A stretch of DNA of 25,156 bases, from IMG/VR virus record IMGVR_UViG_3300008448_000579, positions 1-25,156 of that record; one strand, given 5' to 3'. The translations under genes were made by a program, and so were the position numbers. Position 1 is the stretch's first letter. Each line of letters starts with the position of its first letter. The notes beneath the pieces were generated by a model. That model was not told the origin of the DNA. It saw only the letters and a list, made by a program, of their open reading frames with translations, and did not search any database. Below are positions 6,019 to 14,154 of this stretch, one piece after another. Origin of the DNA: a virus.

Positions 6019-7008
6019 ATGTCTTCAATAAACTCTTCTTTTAAAGCAGTTACCGATTTAGTGGAAGAAGGAAAAGCCAGAATAGGTGCTGGCGCCAAAC
6101 CTATACTACCTTCTTCCAGTATTCCATCTAAAGGTAATAGTTCAACGGGATTGACAGCATGGACTGTTATGACGATTTATCCTCAAGGTAAAGCGGGAGG
6201 GGGTAGAATCGGAAGAAGTGGTTCTGCTGGAGGATCTGGTTCTACATGGGTTCTTCCTCTTCCTGTAGATCTGTCGGATGTCAATACCTTTACATACGAA
6301 CCAGCCGGATTCAATTCCTTACAAAGAGCGGTTGCGAGAGGAAGTGCTAATGTGGATATGGGTGCAATCGGAAGTAGTATTGCTGGTTTGCTAAAAGGAG
6401 ATCTTGGACAAGCAGCGGGAGGCGCAATTGATGCGTTGGGATCTTTTGTTAAAGGTATGGGACCAGAATTAGAACAAGCAATAAAAGATCTGGAAAGCGG
6501 AAAAGGGGGAAATGCGGCTTATGATCTAATTGGTCAGTTAGCACCAGAGGGAGTTTCAAATACTCTTTTAGCACCAAAAGGTGTGTTTTCTAATCCAAAT
6601 ATGGAAGCGTTGTTCAAAGGAGCAAATCTGAGAACACATTCTTTTTCTTGGAACTTGACTCCATTAAAATCTTCAGATTCTGCACAAATAGTTTCTTTCA
6701 TACAAGAAGTGAAAAAATTGATATATCCAAGTTATTCATCGGGCTCATCTAGAGGTGGTATATTTTCTCTACAGAATTTTCCAGCAGAATTTGAACTAAC
6801 ATTTAATGCGAGCGCGGCGGGTGGAGGTGCAAAGAGAATATTTGCAACAACTGCTTGTGCTTGCACAGATATGACTGTCAATTTTACACCACAGGGCGGT
6901 TTCTTTACTCATGAAGACGGTCGTGCAACAAATGTATCAATAAATATGACATTCCAAGAAGTATACACTCTTGATCAGAGTGATATTCCTGGCATTACTA
7001 TCCAATAA
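6019..7008 (+). CDS. 48: Baseplate tail-tube cap protein gp48
   Basis: 329 residues (T4 gp48 has 364). The N-terminus SSFKAVTDLVEEGKARIGAG parallels the T4 start. A Gly/Ser-rich region follows, then the diagnostic segment NPNMEALFKGANLRTHSFSW and NLTPLKSSDSAQIVSFIQ (about residues 192-235), equivalent to T4 ENRTKVFTWDLTPRSTED. The C-terminal part has TDMTVNFTPQGGFFTHEDGRA and INMTFQEVYTLDQSDI, like the T4 gp48 end (LEITMREIITLNR). gp48 sits on the hub and, with gp54, starts tube polymerisation. A clear Shine-Dalgarno (AAAAAGGAA) precedes the ATG by 5 nt. It is the first gene of the plus-strand baseplate operon. Confidence 0.85.
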   Translation: MSSINSSFKAVTDLVEEGKARIGAGAKPILPSSSIPSKGNSSTGLTAWTVMTIYPQGKAGGGRIGRSGSAGGSGSTWVLPLPVDLSDVNTFTYEPAGFNSLQRAVARGSANVDMGAIGSSIAGLLKGDLGQAAGGAIDALGSFVKGMGPELEQAIKDLESGKGGNAAYDLIGQLAPEGVSNTLLAPKGVFSNPNMEALFKGANLRTHSFSWNLTPLKSSDSAQIVSFIQEVKKLIYPSYSSGSSRGGIFSLQNFPAEFELTFNASAAGGGAKRIFATTACACTDMTVNFTPQGGFFTHEDGRATNVSINMTFQEVYTLDQSDIPGITIQ

Positions 7009-7016
7009 GGAAAGAT

Positions 7017-7838
7017 ATGTTTTCAGATTTTCCAGCAACCATATATCAGAACAAATTAGTAACTGACATTCTAAAGAAGGTCAAGTTTACTGATGGATTT
7101 AAAAAATCTTTATATGTAGAAAATTATACTGTAAAGGAAGAAGATTCTCCAGAGTCTCTGTCTTTCTATCTTTACAACGACACCACATTTTCTTGGATAA
7201 TTCTTAATCTTAATGATATAGCCGATAGAAACACAGAATGGCCATATTCGTATCTGAATATGGAAAAAATAATACAAAATAAGTATTCTGGATCGTCTGT
7301 TTTCATACCCGAATCCAATATAAATTTTTCTTTCTCCGATGTCAGTAGTATTAGCAAAGACGGGTCAGTTTATGCTATTTCTTCATATGATAGATCTATC
7401 AATAAACTCACAACATCATCCAGAATAACAGATATATCAATAAACAATCAAGTAACTGTTACTTTCAAAGACAATACCACACAAAATGTAGTTCTGGGTA
7501 GAGTTGTTTATGATGATTCGTTTTCTTTGCATCATTTTCAGGACTCGTTTGGGGAATACCTAGATCCTAGAGGACAGGATAATGCAGATCAAGATTATGA
7601 AGTTGTTTGTGATAATTGCTTGAATGGTTACATAAACGGTTCTTCGGAACTCTATACGATAACTAATAGAGATTATGAACTTCAGTTAAACGATGAAAAA
7701 AGACAGATTTTGCTCATGCGTCCTGAATATTTCTCTCCTCTTATGAACAAGATGAAGAATCTTTTTGAAAAAGTGGAAAAGAACAGCAATGTCTTCGATA
7801 TACAGGATACTTTTACCATTGGAGATCTTTCTGAATGA
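7017..7838 (+). CDS. 53: Baseplate wedge protein gp53
   Basis: 273 residues (T4 gp53 has 196). The N-terminus FPATIYQNKLVTDILKKVKF leads into YYVKEEDSPESLS-type sequence (YTVKEEDSPESLSFYLYN) and FSWIILNLNDIADRNTEWP. This reproduces the gp53 pattern of a Lys-M-like YxVxxGDxPExLA-YxxPxLxWVILLxNxxxDPxxxWP module. The C-terminal half has no obvious T4 counterpart until IYTITNRDYELQLNDEKRQI and IKIAK-like helices (LLMRPEYFSPLMNKMKNLFE), as in T4. gp53 joins neighbouring wedges around the hub. SD AAGGAAAG precedes the ATG by 3-4 nt. Its end overlaps gp27 as ATGA. Confidence 0.83.
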   Translation: MFSDFPATIYQNKLVTDILKKVKFTDGFKKSLYVENYTVKEEDSPESLSFYLYNDTTFSWIILNLNDIADRNTEWPYSYLNMEKIIQNKYSGSSVFIPESNINFSFSDVSSISKDGSVYAISSYDRSINKLTTSSRITDISINNQVTVTFKDNTTQNVVLGRVVYDDSFSLHHFQDSFGEYLDPRGQDNADQDYEVVCDNCLNGYINGSSELYTITNRDYELQLNDEKRQILLMRPEYFSPLMNKMKNLFEKVEKNSNVFDIQDTFTIGDLSE

Positions 7839-9160
7839 GTGATAAGACATTACTTATTGGTAATCTCTCAAATGTCCTCATTGTTTCTCCAGAGGGAACT
7901 ACTGACATATCTTCTGTAGTTACTAACATAGAAGTAACTGAGAGTATATTTTCTCCATTTATAAGTGGAAAAATTCTCATAAACGACACAGAATCAATAA
8001 GAGCAGTAAAGAAAGCAAAATTAAAAAGCGATCTATCGTGTAAGATAGATTTTTCTTTCTCTGGTCTAGAAGATGACGGCTCTTCCACTCAAAAAGAAAT
8101 AAAAATATCCGCACAGGATTACCTAATCTACAAAGTAGAACAAGGTGTTACTATGGGATATTCTACACAAACAACAGTAATATATTTTGCTCATAGACTG
8201 TTTTTTAAAAATGAAGCGAGTAACATTTCCAAGTCATTTAAAAAGAAAAAAGTAAGTGAAGTAGTTTCTCTATTAGCAAATAAACTTGGATGTAAATTCG
8301 ATCAGTTTGAACAGAGCGATAAAAAGTTTAATTTTGTTCTTCCTTACAGAACAATCGTAGGACAAATACATTTTTTGTGTCCGTATGCTAGAAGAGAAGA
8401 AAAACCATCAGACATAAATTTCTTGTTTTATCAGGATTTAGCAGGAAAACATAATTTTGTAAGTGTGGGAAAATTGATGGAGCAAGAATCTACTTTCGGA
8501 AATGATGTATCCAGTGGTTATGTTTATGGAATAAATCGAGGACAGGATTTTGCTTCAGCCAGAAAAGCAGCAATACATCATAATGTAAGCAATCAGTGTT
8601 CTTATGAAAATGCAGTAAATGGAATGGCATCTTCTGCTGTGATGACTCTGGATCCTAGCGAAAAGACTTGGGGAGTAACGACATATTTTCTTCCAGATCA
8701 ATGGAAGAAACAAACACATCTTTCCGATCAAGCAATAGTACCAGAAAATTCGGAAATGTATGAATATGTTAATGGAGCATTTTCACAAAGATTTTACATG
8801 AAGTCTCGTCATTCTCATTGCTGTAAGGAACAGAAAAACGGAAACAGCAAGATAGGTGGTTCAGACGATTGGTTGCTGCCTAGAATAAGTCAAATGGAAC
8901 AACTTAATCAGTCTTACATAGAATTTACAGCAACAGGTAATTCTGATATAAAAAAGATAGGTGCTGGTAAGGTAATATATTTCGGTAGAGTTTTGTTGAA
9001 TGAGTCTTCCAACACAAGCACAGCGGATAAAGATAAAATGGGTAGTGGTAAATATCTGGTTATGACAGTAGTGCATACAATAGCGAGAGCAAGAAGCGGT
9101 AAAATGGAGTACACTACAGCATTCAGATGTTGTAAAGATTCTTTCGGTGAGGAGCATTGA
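7835..9160 (+). CDS. 27: Baseplate central hub protein gp27-like
   Basis: 441 residues (T4 gp27 has 391). The N-terminal DISSVVTNIEVTESIFSPFI with ILINDTESI, then CKIDFSFSG, AQDYLIYKVEQ and IYFAHRLFFKNEA is the usual opening of gp27-type hub proteins, in which tube-like barrels form a ring at the base of the tail tube. KVSEVVSLLANKLGCKF and NFVLPYRTIVGQIHFLCPYA resemble the middle domain shared with other hub proteins (gpD/VgrG type). Near residue 325 is a short SRHSHCCKEQKNG with two adjacent Cys of unknown role. It lies between gp53 and gp5, in line with its role as the gp5-binding trimer. Translation is coupled to gp53 by ATGA. Sequence similarity to T4 gp27 is weak by eye, so the call leans on the pattern and gene order. 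Confidence 0.78.
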   Translation: MSDKTLLIGNLSNVLIVSPEGTTDISSVVTNIEVTESIFSPFISGKILINDTESIRAVKKAKLKSDLSCKIDFSFSGLEDDGSSTQKEIKISAQDYLIYKVEQGVTMGYSTQTTVIYFAHRLFFKNEASNISKSFKKKKVSEVVSLLANKLGCKFDQFEQSDKKFNFVLPYRTIVGQIHFLCPYARREEKPSDINFLFYQDLAGKHNFVSVGKLMEQESTFGNDVSSGYVYGINRGQDFASARKAAIHHNVSNQCSYENAVNGMASSAVMTLDPSEKTWGVTTYFLPDQWKKQTHLSDQAIVPENSEMYEYVNGAFSQRFYMKSRHSHCCKEQKNGNSKIGGSDDWLLPRISQMEQLNQSYIEFTATGNSDIKKIGAGKVIYFGRVLLNESSNTSTADKDKMGSGKYLVMTVVHTIARARSGKMEYTTAFRCCKDSFGEEH

Positions 9161-9161
9161 A

Positions 9162-10229
9162 ATGGAAAAAGGTTCTAATTCAACAGTATGGTATGGTGTA
9201 GTTGAGGACAGACAAGATCCTTTAGCCAAGGGAAGAGTCAAAGTCAGAATATTCGGTTATCATTCTTCTTCCACCGAGGATATTCCAAAAGAAGACTTGG
9301 TTTGGTCCGATGTTGCTGTTCCTGCGGTATTTGGTATAAACTCTGGAGTGGGTTTGTCACCCACTGGTGTTCCAGAAGGAACATGGGTAATGGGTATATG
9401 GAAAGACGATGGAGAAGGTACTCAACTTCCACTTGTTCTTTTTGCTCTTCCTGGTCATATTCCTGCGGAAACAAAAGAAAATCAAGGAAATGGTCTGGAT
9501 TATCTTCAGCAGGAAATAAAGAAAACCACTTATGTAGAAAATTATGGAGACGGGTTTCGAGATCCAAGAACAGAAGAAGAACTGGAAAAAGAACCAACCA
9601 ATAAATTTAAGAAAAAAGAATATCCAGATGGTAAAGGAAAGAAGGGCGATAAACGAGGAGCCCAGATAGAAAACGACAAAGCAGAGAAGTTTCCTAGAAA
9701 GCAGTCGAATGACTGTATAAATTTCGTAGATGGAACTATGTCCGACATGTCGGTTTTGGCAACAAATAATGAAAAATACATCGACAACACTATTGTCGGT
9801 TATAAAAGAACCTCCAGAGAAAAGGGAGGATTGTTGGATGATGGTGTCAAGATTGCATCTATAGAAATGAAACCCTTTAAGTGCGGAGTTACAAACGAAT
9901 CTAAAGCAAATAAAGGAACAAACAAGAAATTAGGTATAGGTGACAATACTTTGGTTTGTACTTGGGTTTCCTCCACTTTTGAAAACTACGCAGCAAAAAT
10001 AGAGGAACCTACAAATTCTAACAACGAACCAGTGTATAAAGATCCAGAAACAAGTTCCTCGTATAAAAGATATAATAGTCAGCAAGAATTCTTCGCTAAA
10101 GCGTCTGAGCAGGAACTTCAAGATTATTTTGAAGCAAAACTTTTTTCTGAACATTCAAATTGGGAAGATAGCAGAGTAGAAGCAGAAGCAAGCAGACAAG
10201 CACAACAAATTATAAAGAATAGAAAATAA
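9162..10229 (+). CDS. 5: gp5-like hub protein, OB-fold half, no lysozyme domain seen
   Basis: 355 residues from the ATG at 9162. That start is chosen because GAGGAG at 9149-9154 is well spaced; the upstream GTG at 9147 lies within this RBS region. Residues 1-115 are a gp5-type OB-fold: YGVVEDRQDPLAKGRVKVRI, FGYHSSSTEDIPKEDLVWSD, then SPTGVPEGTWVMGIWKDDG and LVLFALPGH. Residues 116-355 are polar and charged (KKEYPDGKGKKGDK; later NDCINFVDGTMSDMSV and GDNTLVCTWVSSTFENYAA) and I do not recognise them. The T4 gp5 lysozyme domain (Glu-Asp-Thr, GIGHL motif) is absent. The gene stops at TAA 10227-10229, and the next gene, the needle, is in the same frame starting at 10233. Together they cover OB-fold and needle as T4 gp5 does. 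The C-terminus is a Glu/Gln/Lys helix. Confidence 0.82.
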   Translation: MEKGSNSTVWYGVVEDRQDPLAKGRVKVRIFGYHSSSTEDIPKEDLVWSDVAVPAVFGINSGVGLSPTGVPEGTWVMGIWKDDGEGTQLPLVLFALPGHIPAETKENQGNGLDYLQQEIKKTTYVENYGDGFRDPRTEEELEKEPTNKFKKKEYPDGKGKKGDKRGAQIENDKAEKFPRKQSNDCINFVDGTMSDMSVLATNNEKYIDNTIVGYKRTSREKGGLLDDGVKIASIEMKPFKCGVTNESKANKGTNKKLGIGDNTLVCTWVSSTFENYAAKIEEPTNSNNEPVYKDPETSSSYKRYNSQQEFFAKASEQELQDYFEAKLFSEHSNWEDSRVEAEASRQAQQIIKNRK

Positions 10230-10232
10230 AAT

Positions 10233-11930
10233 ATGAGCAGAGAAGATCTTTTAAATAATTGTGATCCACCAATTCTACCGCCAGACGGTGGGGGCGGTAA
10301 TTCTGGTCCTGGCGGTCCGGGCGGTCCTGGCTCTGGTGGTGGTGGAGGCGGAGGAGGTAGAGGAAGGGGTGGTGGTGGAGGCGGAGGAGGTAGTAGACCT
10401 TCTAGACCAAGACCTATAGATCCAGTAACTCCATCCAGACCAGCAAATGGTGGTGGAGGTGGCGGCGGTGGTGGAGGCGGAGGAGGAGGGGGTGGAGGTG
10501 GCGGTGGTGGTGGAGGTGGTGCTGGTGGTACTCCTATTTCATTAAGATGTGATCCTTTCTCTGGACAGAATAAAGAAATAAACAAAGGGAAAGGTTGGTC
10601 TGAAACCCCAACTCAGTATGCAAAAATTAAAGGAAAAGATTTAAAGAAAAGAAAAGGTTGCGTAGATTGTGAAGGTAGCGACGGTGATGGTCCCGATGAC
10701 GCCGAAAGATTTCAAGATCTGACAATCTATCCTTATAATAAAGTAATAGAAACAGAGTCTGGACATGTGATAGAACATGACGATACTCCAGGCAGTGAAA
10801 GAATATCTTTAAATCATAGAAGTGGTTCTTTTGAAGAATATCACCCAAACGGAGATAAAGTAGTCAAAGTAGTGAGAGACGGTTATGTTTCTGTTCTACG
10901 AGACAGTCATGTGCATGTCGATGGTTATTGTGATGTGACTATAGACAAAGCACTAAAAATACTTGTGAACACGGACGAAATGAAAAGCACGGAATCAGAA
11001 GCAGTGAATTTTGATATTCATGTTATGAAAGGTGCAAATGTTAACATATACATCGAAAAGGGAAACCTTAATGTTAAATTGGATAAAGGCGATTCCAATA
11101 TTCAATTAATGGATGGTGATGTAAACATACGACAAGATTGTGGTAATTACAATCATTTTATAAATGGGGATTACAATTTAGAATGCACGGGACATATGCA
11201 TGTGGTTGTGGGGGAAGATCAAGTAACAGAAATAGGTAGAAACCGAGATGTTCGTATAGACGGATTGTTTGACAATCTCCAATTAACTAACGGAGAATCG
11301 GTAAAGGAAACACAACTGGAAGGTTCTTGTAGTACACTAGTAAAAGGGAGAACCAAGGAACAATATGAGAAAAAAGTGGAAAGGTTGTATAATGGAAAAA
11401 ATACGGAAGGACTAGTGGAAAGAGGACAAAAGTCACAAAGAACATTTGAGCAAGAAATTGAAAAATTCGGAACTCTGACCAAAAAGATAACTGGCGATTT
11501 TTCACTAGAAGCAAATAATTCAGTAATACGAGCATCTGGTGATAATTTCTTACTGTCAGACGGTAGTGCAGGAATACAAGCATATACAAATATCTTCATT
11601 GATGCTGGTATTTCCGAAACAAAAGGAACAAACAAAGATGCGGTTCTGAGAATGCATTCGCAGAATCTTTCTTTCATAGGTGGTAAAAAAGCAACAAATA
11701 TTTTCTCCAGAGATGCTTTGAGACTGTCCTCTTTGACAAACATAACACTATTTGCAAATAATAAAATGTTTAAAAATAAAGAATTCGAAGATGGTGGTAC
11801 TTTCACCGCAAATGAATTACCCCTCAGAACTACAGTGGCTCTACCACAGGATCCACTATTACCTACAAAATTTATTGATTGTCCGCCAGGAAAATGGATA
11901 CCAACGAAACAAAGCACTAGATGTAAGTAA
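10233..11930 (+). CDS. gp5 needle-like protein (C-terminal beta-helix) with polyglycine N-terminus
   Basis: 565 residues. Residues 19-53 are collagen-like and Gly-rich (GPGGPGGPG, two G8 runs); 73-96 are 24 consecutive glycines. Residues about 145-225 carry the gp5-type entry to the needle: ERFQDLTIYPYNKVIETESG, HVIEHDDTPGSERISLNHRS, GSFEEYHPNGDKVVKVVRDG. From about 265 come octapeptide-like turns with Gly every 8 or so residues (KGNLNVKLDKGDSNIQLMDG, DVNIRQDCGNYNHFINGDYN), the signature of the gp5C/VgrG triple-stranded beta-helix that pierces the outer membrane. No PAAR-type tip is seen; the C-terminus is Cys/Pro/Lys-containing (FIDCPPGKWIPTKQSTRCK). It is separated from the OB-fold gene by only AAT after its TAA, in the same frame. 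No clear Shine-Dalgarno is present, so reinitiation or termination-coupled starting is likely. Confidence 0.82.
   Translation: MSREDLLNNCDPPILPPDGGGGNSGPGGPGGPGSGGGGGGGGRGRGGGGGGGGSRPSRPRPIDPVTPSRPANGGGGGGGGGGGGGGGGGGGGGGGGAGGTPISLRCDPFSGQNKEINKGKGWSETPTQYAKIKGKDLKKRKGCVDCEGSDGDGPDDAERFQDLTIYPYNKVIETESGHVIEHDDTPGSERISLNHRSGSFEEYHPNGDKVVKVVRDGYVSVLRDSHVHVDGYCDVTIDKALKILVNTDEMKSTESEAVNFDIHVMKGANVNIYIEKGNLNVKLDKGDSNIQLMDGDVNIRQDCGNYNHFINGDYNLECTGHMHVVVGEDQVTEIGRNRDVRIDGLFDNLQLTNGESVKETQLEGSCSTLVKGRTKEQYEKKVERLYNGKNTEGLVERGQKSQRTFEQEIEKFGTLTKKITGDFSLEANNSVIRASGDNFLLSDGSAGIQAYTNIFIDAGISETKGTNKDAVLRMHSQNLSFIGGKKATNIFSRDALRLSSLTNITLFANNKMFKNKEFEDGGTFTANELPLRTTVALPQDPLLPTKFIDCPPGKWIPTKQSTRCK
10287..10391 (+). 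repeat. Collagen-like Gly/Pro-rich coding repeat
   Basis: GGN-rich DNA encodes residues 19-53 of the needle protein. It includes GPGGPGGPG and two runs of eight glycines separated by RGR. Confidence 0.85.
10449..10520 (+). repeat. Run of 24 glycine codons
   Basis: Twenty-four in-frame GGN codons (mixed GGT, GGA, GGC and one GGG) encode residues 73-96 of the needle protein, followed by GCT GGT GGT. The mixed codons argue for selection on the protein. The GGN repeat could still slip in replication or form G-rich structures. Confidence 0.92.
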
Positions 11931-11938
11931 TATAAATA
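11931..11938 (+). promoter_or_regulatory. Candidate T4-type late promoter box TATAAATA before gene 25
   Basis: TATAAATA, an exact match to the T4 late -10 element, starts directly after the needle-gene stop and ends 6 nt before the gp25 ATG at 11945. There is no Shine-Dalgarno between them. Used as a promoter, it would start the RNA at about the ATG (a leaderless message). I noticed no other exact match in an intergenic position on this strand, but I could not search exhaustively. Confidence 0.42.
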
Positions 11939-11944
11939 AAACAT

Positions 11945-12328
11945 ATGAAAAAGACAATAAAAGCCGTAGATTTGGATTTCTCTTTCAGTTCACACCCAGT
12001 GACGGGAAATCTTATTTTAAAAAAGGGAAAAGATGCCATAAAGCAATCTGTAAAAACCCTGCTTTTGTTGAATATTTTTGAGAAACCATTCTCTACTATT
12101 TCTGGAAATGTAAAAAATAAACTGTTTGAGAATTTTAATTATGTGATGGAAGAACAACTAAAGAATGATATTAGAAATTTACTGGAAACATACGAAACAA
12201 GAATAAGAACAGAGGATGTGACTGTAGATTATGATGATGTTGATTTATCGGTAACTGTTACATACACTATCATAGGAGAAGAGTCACAATCTGAGGATAT
12301 CACCTTAGTTGTGTCCAGAAGCAGATGA
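11945..12328 (+). CDS. 25: Baseplate wedge protein gp25
   Basis: 127 residues (T4 gp25 has 132). This is the GPW/gp25 family: AVDLDFSFSSHPVTGNLIL, then DAIKQSVKTLLLLNIFEKPF and STISGNVKNKLFENF, equivalent to the family's conserved block around the EPR-like turn, here EKP. The C-terminal strands end VTVTYTIIGEESQSEDITLV. gp25 binds gp6 and gp53 and is the likely start point for sheath polymerisation; its relatives occur in all contractile injection systems. A TATAAATA box takes the place of a ribosome binding site upstream. The end overlaps gp6 as ATGA. Confidence 0.9.
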   Translation: MKKTIKAVDLDFSFSSHPVTGNLILKKGKDAIKQSVKTLLLLNIFEKPFSTISGNVKNKLFENFNYVMEEQLKNDIRNLLETYETRIRTEDVTVDYDDVDLSVTVTYTIIGEESQSEDITLVVSRSR

Positions 12329-14154
12329 AAACAAAAGACTTACGAGTAACAGAAATAGAGTTTGACTTAATCAAACAAAATCTCAAGAACTTCTTGAGAT
12401 CCCAAGAGGAATTTTCTGGATATAATTTTGAAGGTTCTGCTCTGAATATTGTCCTCGATATTCTTGCGTATAACACATACTACCAAGCATTCTACAACAA
12501 CATGACAGTCAATGAAATGTTCTTGGATAGTGCTTCCAAAAGATCGTCCATCGTTTCTATTGCCAAGCATTTCGCATACAGACCAAAAACAATAACATCG
12601 GCCAGATGTCAAGTAGAAATAACAACAACGGATAAAACAGAATCCTTTATTCCAAGAGGAACTAGAATAAGTGCAACCAAGAATAACGAAAGTTTTAATT
12701 TTGTTGTCTTGGAAGATGTTAATCTGGTTCCTTTATCTTATGTAAATGGAATCGTTTCAGAACTCACTTCTAACACCATAACAGTAGTTGAAGGATCTTT
12801 GAAGAAATATTCTTTCATAGCAGATACCTCCAACACCACTCAAAAATTTGTTATTCCTTTTGAAAATGTAGATGCTTCTACTCTGAGAGTAACGATCCAG
12901 TCAGACATATCTGTTGCAGAAATGGAACAATATTACGAAGCAACAAACATAACAGAACTGACAGAAGATAGCAAGATATATTTCTTGGAAGAAAATGCGG
13001 ATGGGTATCTAGAACTAATATTTGGAGATGGTATTCTTGGAAAAGGTCTTTCCTCTGGAAATGTAATAAGAATTGAAATATTAGAAAGTTCTGGAAAAGA
13101 AGCAAATGGAATCGGTATATCCAATTCTACAAACACATTTGGTGCTCCAAGAACAATAAATCAAAGCACAGTAAGAGTGATCGTACCATCTTCTGGTGGA
13201 ACAGATAGAGAAACAAAAGAGTCTATAAGATTCAATACCACTAGAAATTATGTCACACAGGACAGAGCAGTTACTAAGGAAGATTATAGAAATATTCTGT
13301 TAAAAGACTTTTCTTTTTTAGAAGATGTAATTTGTTGGGGAGGAGAGGAAAACGACCCAATACAGTATGGAAAGGTATTCATATCTGTAAAACCAAAAGA
13401 GGGAGTGTTTCTTTCCTCGGAAGAAAAAGCGTTGATAATTCAGACTTTGACCAGAACTAGAAATGTAGTTGGTGTTTTGGTTGAATTCGTAGATCCAGAG
13501 GTTCTGTATCTCAATCTTACCATAAATGTAAAAATAGATCCAATAAATCTACCTCAAGGGGTAGAACAACTTGTTTCTGACATAACAACTTCCATATATG
13601 AATTTACAGATGTCAATCTAAACAAATTTGATAAAGACTTCTACGCTACAGAATTGTCCACTGAAATACAATCAATTGATGATAACATCATAAGTAATGA
13701 TATTCTTATAAGCGTAGAAAAAAGATTTGTTCCAATATTCGATCAAAAAGCACACAACTACACTCTAAAATACAACAACAAGTTTTACCATCCACAGGAT
13801 GGCTACAAGAGCATACTTTCTACAAATGTATTCGGATATTTGGATAAAAACGGATCAGACAAGGACTGTGAACTGGAAGATGATGGTAACGGAAAGATTA
13901 AATTATTCTATAGAGAAGGTTCTAACAAAGTTGTGATAAGTTCAAATATAGGAACCATTGATTACGATAATGGAATTATTAATCTTAAAAATTTCAAACC
14001 AACCTCTCTGATAAATGATTTTCCTATAAGTCTTTTCTGCATTCCAGATGAAATCGACATCATAGCAAAGCAAAAAATGTTCCTAGTTCATGAAAATCCA
14101 AGTGCAATTTCTCTAGTAGTAAACGCAACACAAGTACCATATAAAAACAGATGA
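12325..14154 (+). CDS. 6: Baseplate wedge protein gp6 (gpJ-like)
   Basis: 609 residues (T4 gp6 has 660). The N-terminus DLIKQNLKNFLRSQEEFSGY, NFEGSALNIVLDILAYNTYY, QAFYNNMTVNEMFLDSASKR, SSIVSIAKHFAYRPKTITSA is a textbook gp6 opening. The FGDGILGKGLSSGNVIRIE segment near residue 235 and the TRNYVTQDRAVTKEDYRNI block near residue 310 are the gpJ-type core conserved across contractile tails. gp6 dimers form the inner ring of the baseplate that links the wedges and changes shape on contraction. It is translationally coupled at both ends by ATGA. Confidence 0.92.
   Translation: MKTKDLRVTEIEFDLIKQNLKNFLRSQEEFSGYNFEGSALNIVLDILAYNTYYQAFYNNMTVNEMFLDSASKRSSIVSIAKHFAYRPKTITSARCQVEITTTDKTESFIPRGTRISATKNNESFNFVVLEDVNLVPLSYVNGIVSELTSNTITVVEGSLKKYSFIADTSNTTQKFVIPFENVDASTLRVTIQSDISVAEMEQYYEATNITELTEDSKIYFLEENADGYLELIFGDGILGKGLSSGNVIRIEILESSGKEANGIGISNSTNTFGAPRTINQSTVRVIVPSSGGTDRETKESIRFNTTRNYVTQDRAVTKEDYRNILLKDFSFLEDVICWGGEENDPIQYGKVFISVKPKEGVFLSSEEKALIIQTLTRTRNVVGVLVEFVDPEVLYLNLTINVKIDPINLPQGVEQLVSDITTSIYEFTDVNLNKFDKDFYATELSTEIQSIDDNIISNDILISVEKRFVPIFDQKAHNYTLKYNNKFYHPQDGYKSILSTNVFGYLDKNGSDKDCELEDDGNGKIKLFYREGSNKVVISSNIGTIDYDNGIINLKNFKPTSLINDFPISLFCIPDEIDIIAKQKMFLVHENPSAISLVVNATQVPYKNR

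Noticed and set aside
9147-9149. GTG as start of the gp5 OB-fold gene
   Set aside because: It overlaps the end of gp27 and coincides with the GAGGAG that serves the ATG at 9162; gp5-type N-termini start close to the OB-fold.
10124-10585. Polyproline open frame on the minus strand
   Set aside because: It is the antisense image of the GGN glycine codons in the needle gene; no RBS, and the real gene on the + strand has family signatures.
11155-11170. TATAAATG and similar late-promoter-like strings inside genes (also near 7319, 15645, 16950, 22651)
   Set aside because: They lie within conserved coding sequence, miss the exact consensus, and such strings are frequent in AT-rich DNA.
11850-11930. 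PAAR-like needle tip at the end of the needle protein
   Set aside because: The C-terminus has Cys and Lys but no PAAR repeats or metal-binding His/Cys set.
11219-11944. 241-codon open frame on the minus strand
   Set aside because: Antisense to the needle beta-helix region; composition fits a reverse-strand shadow.
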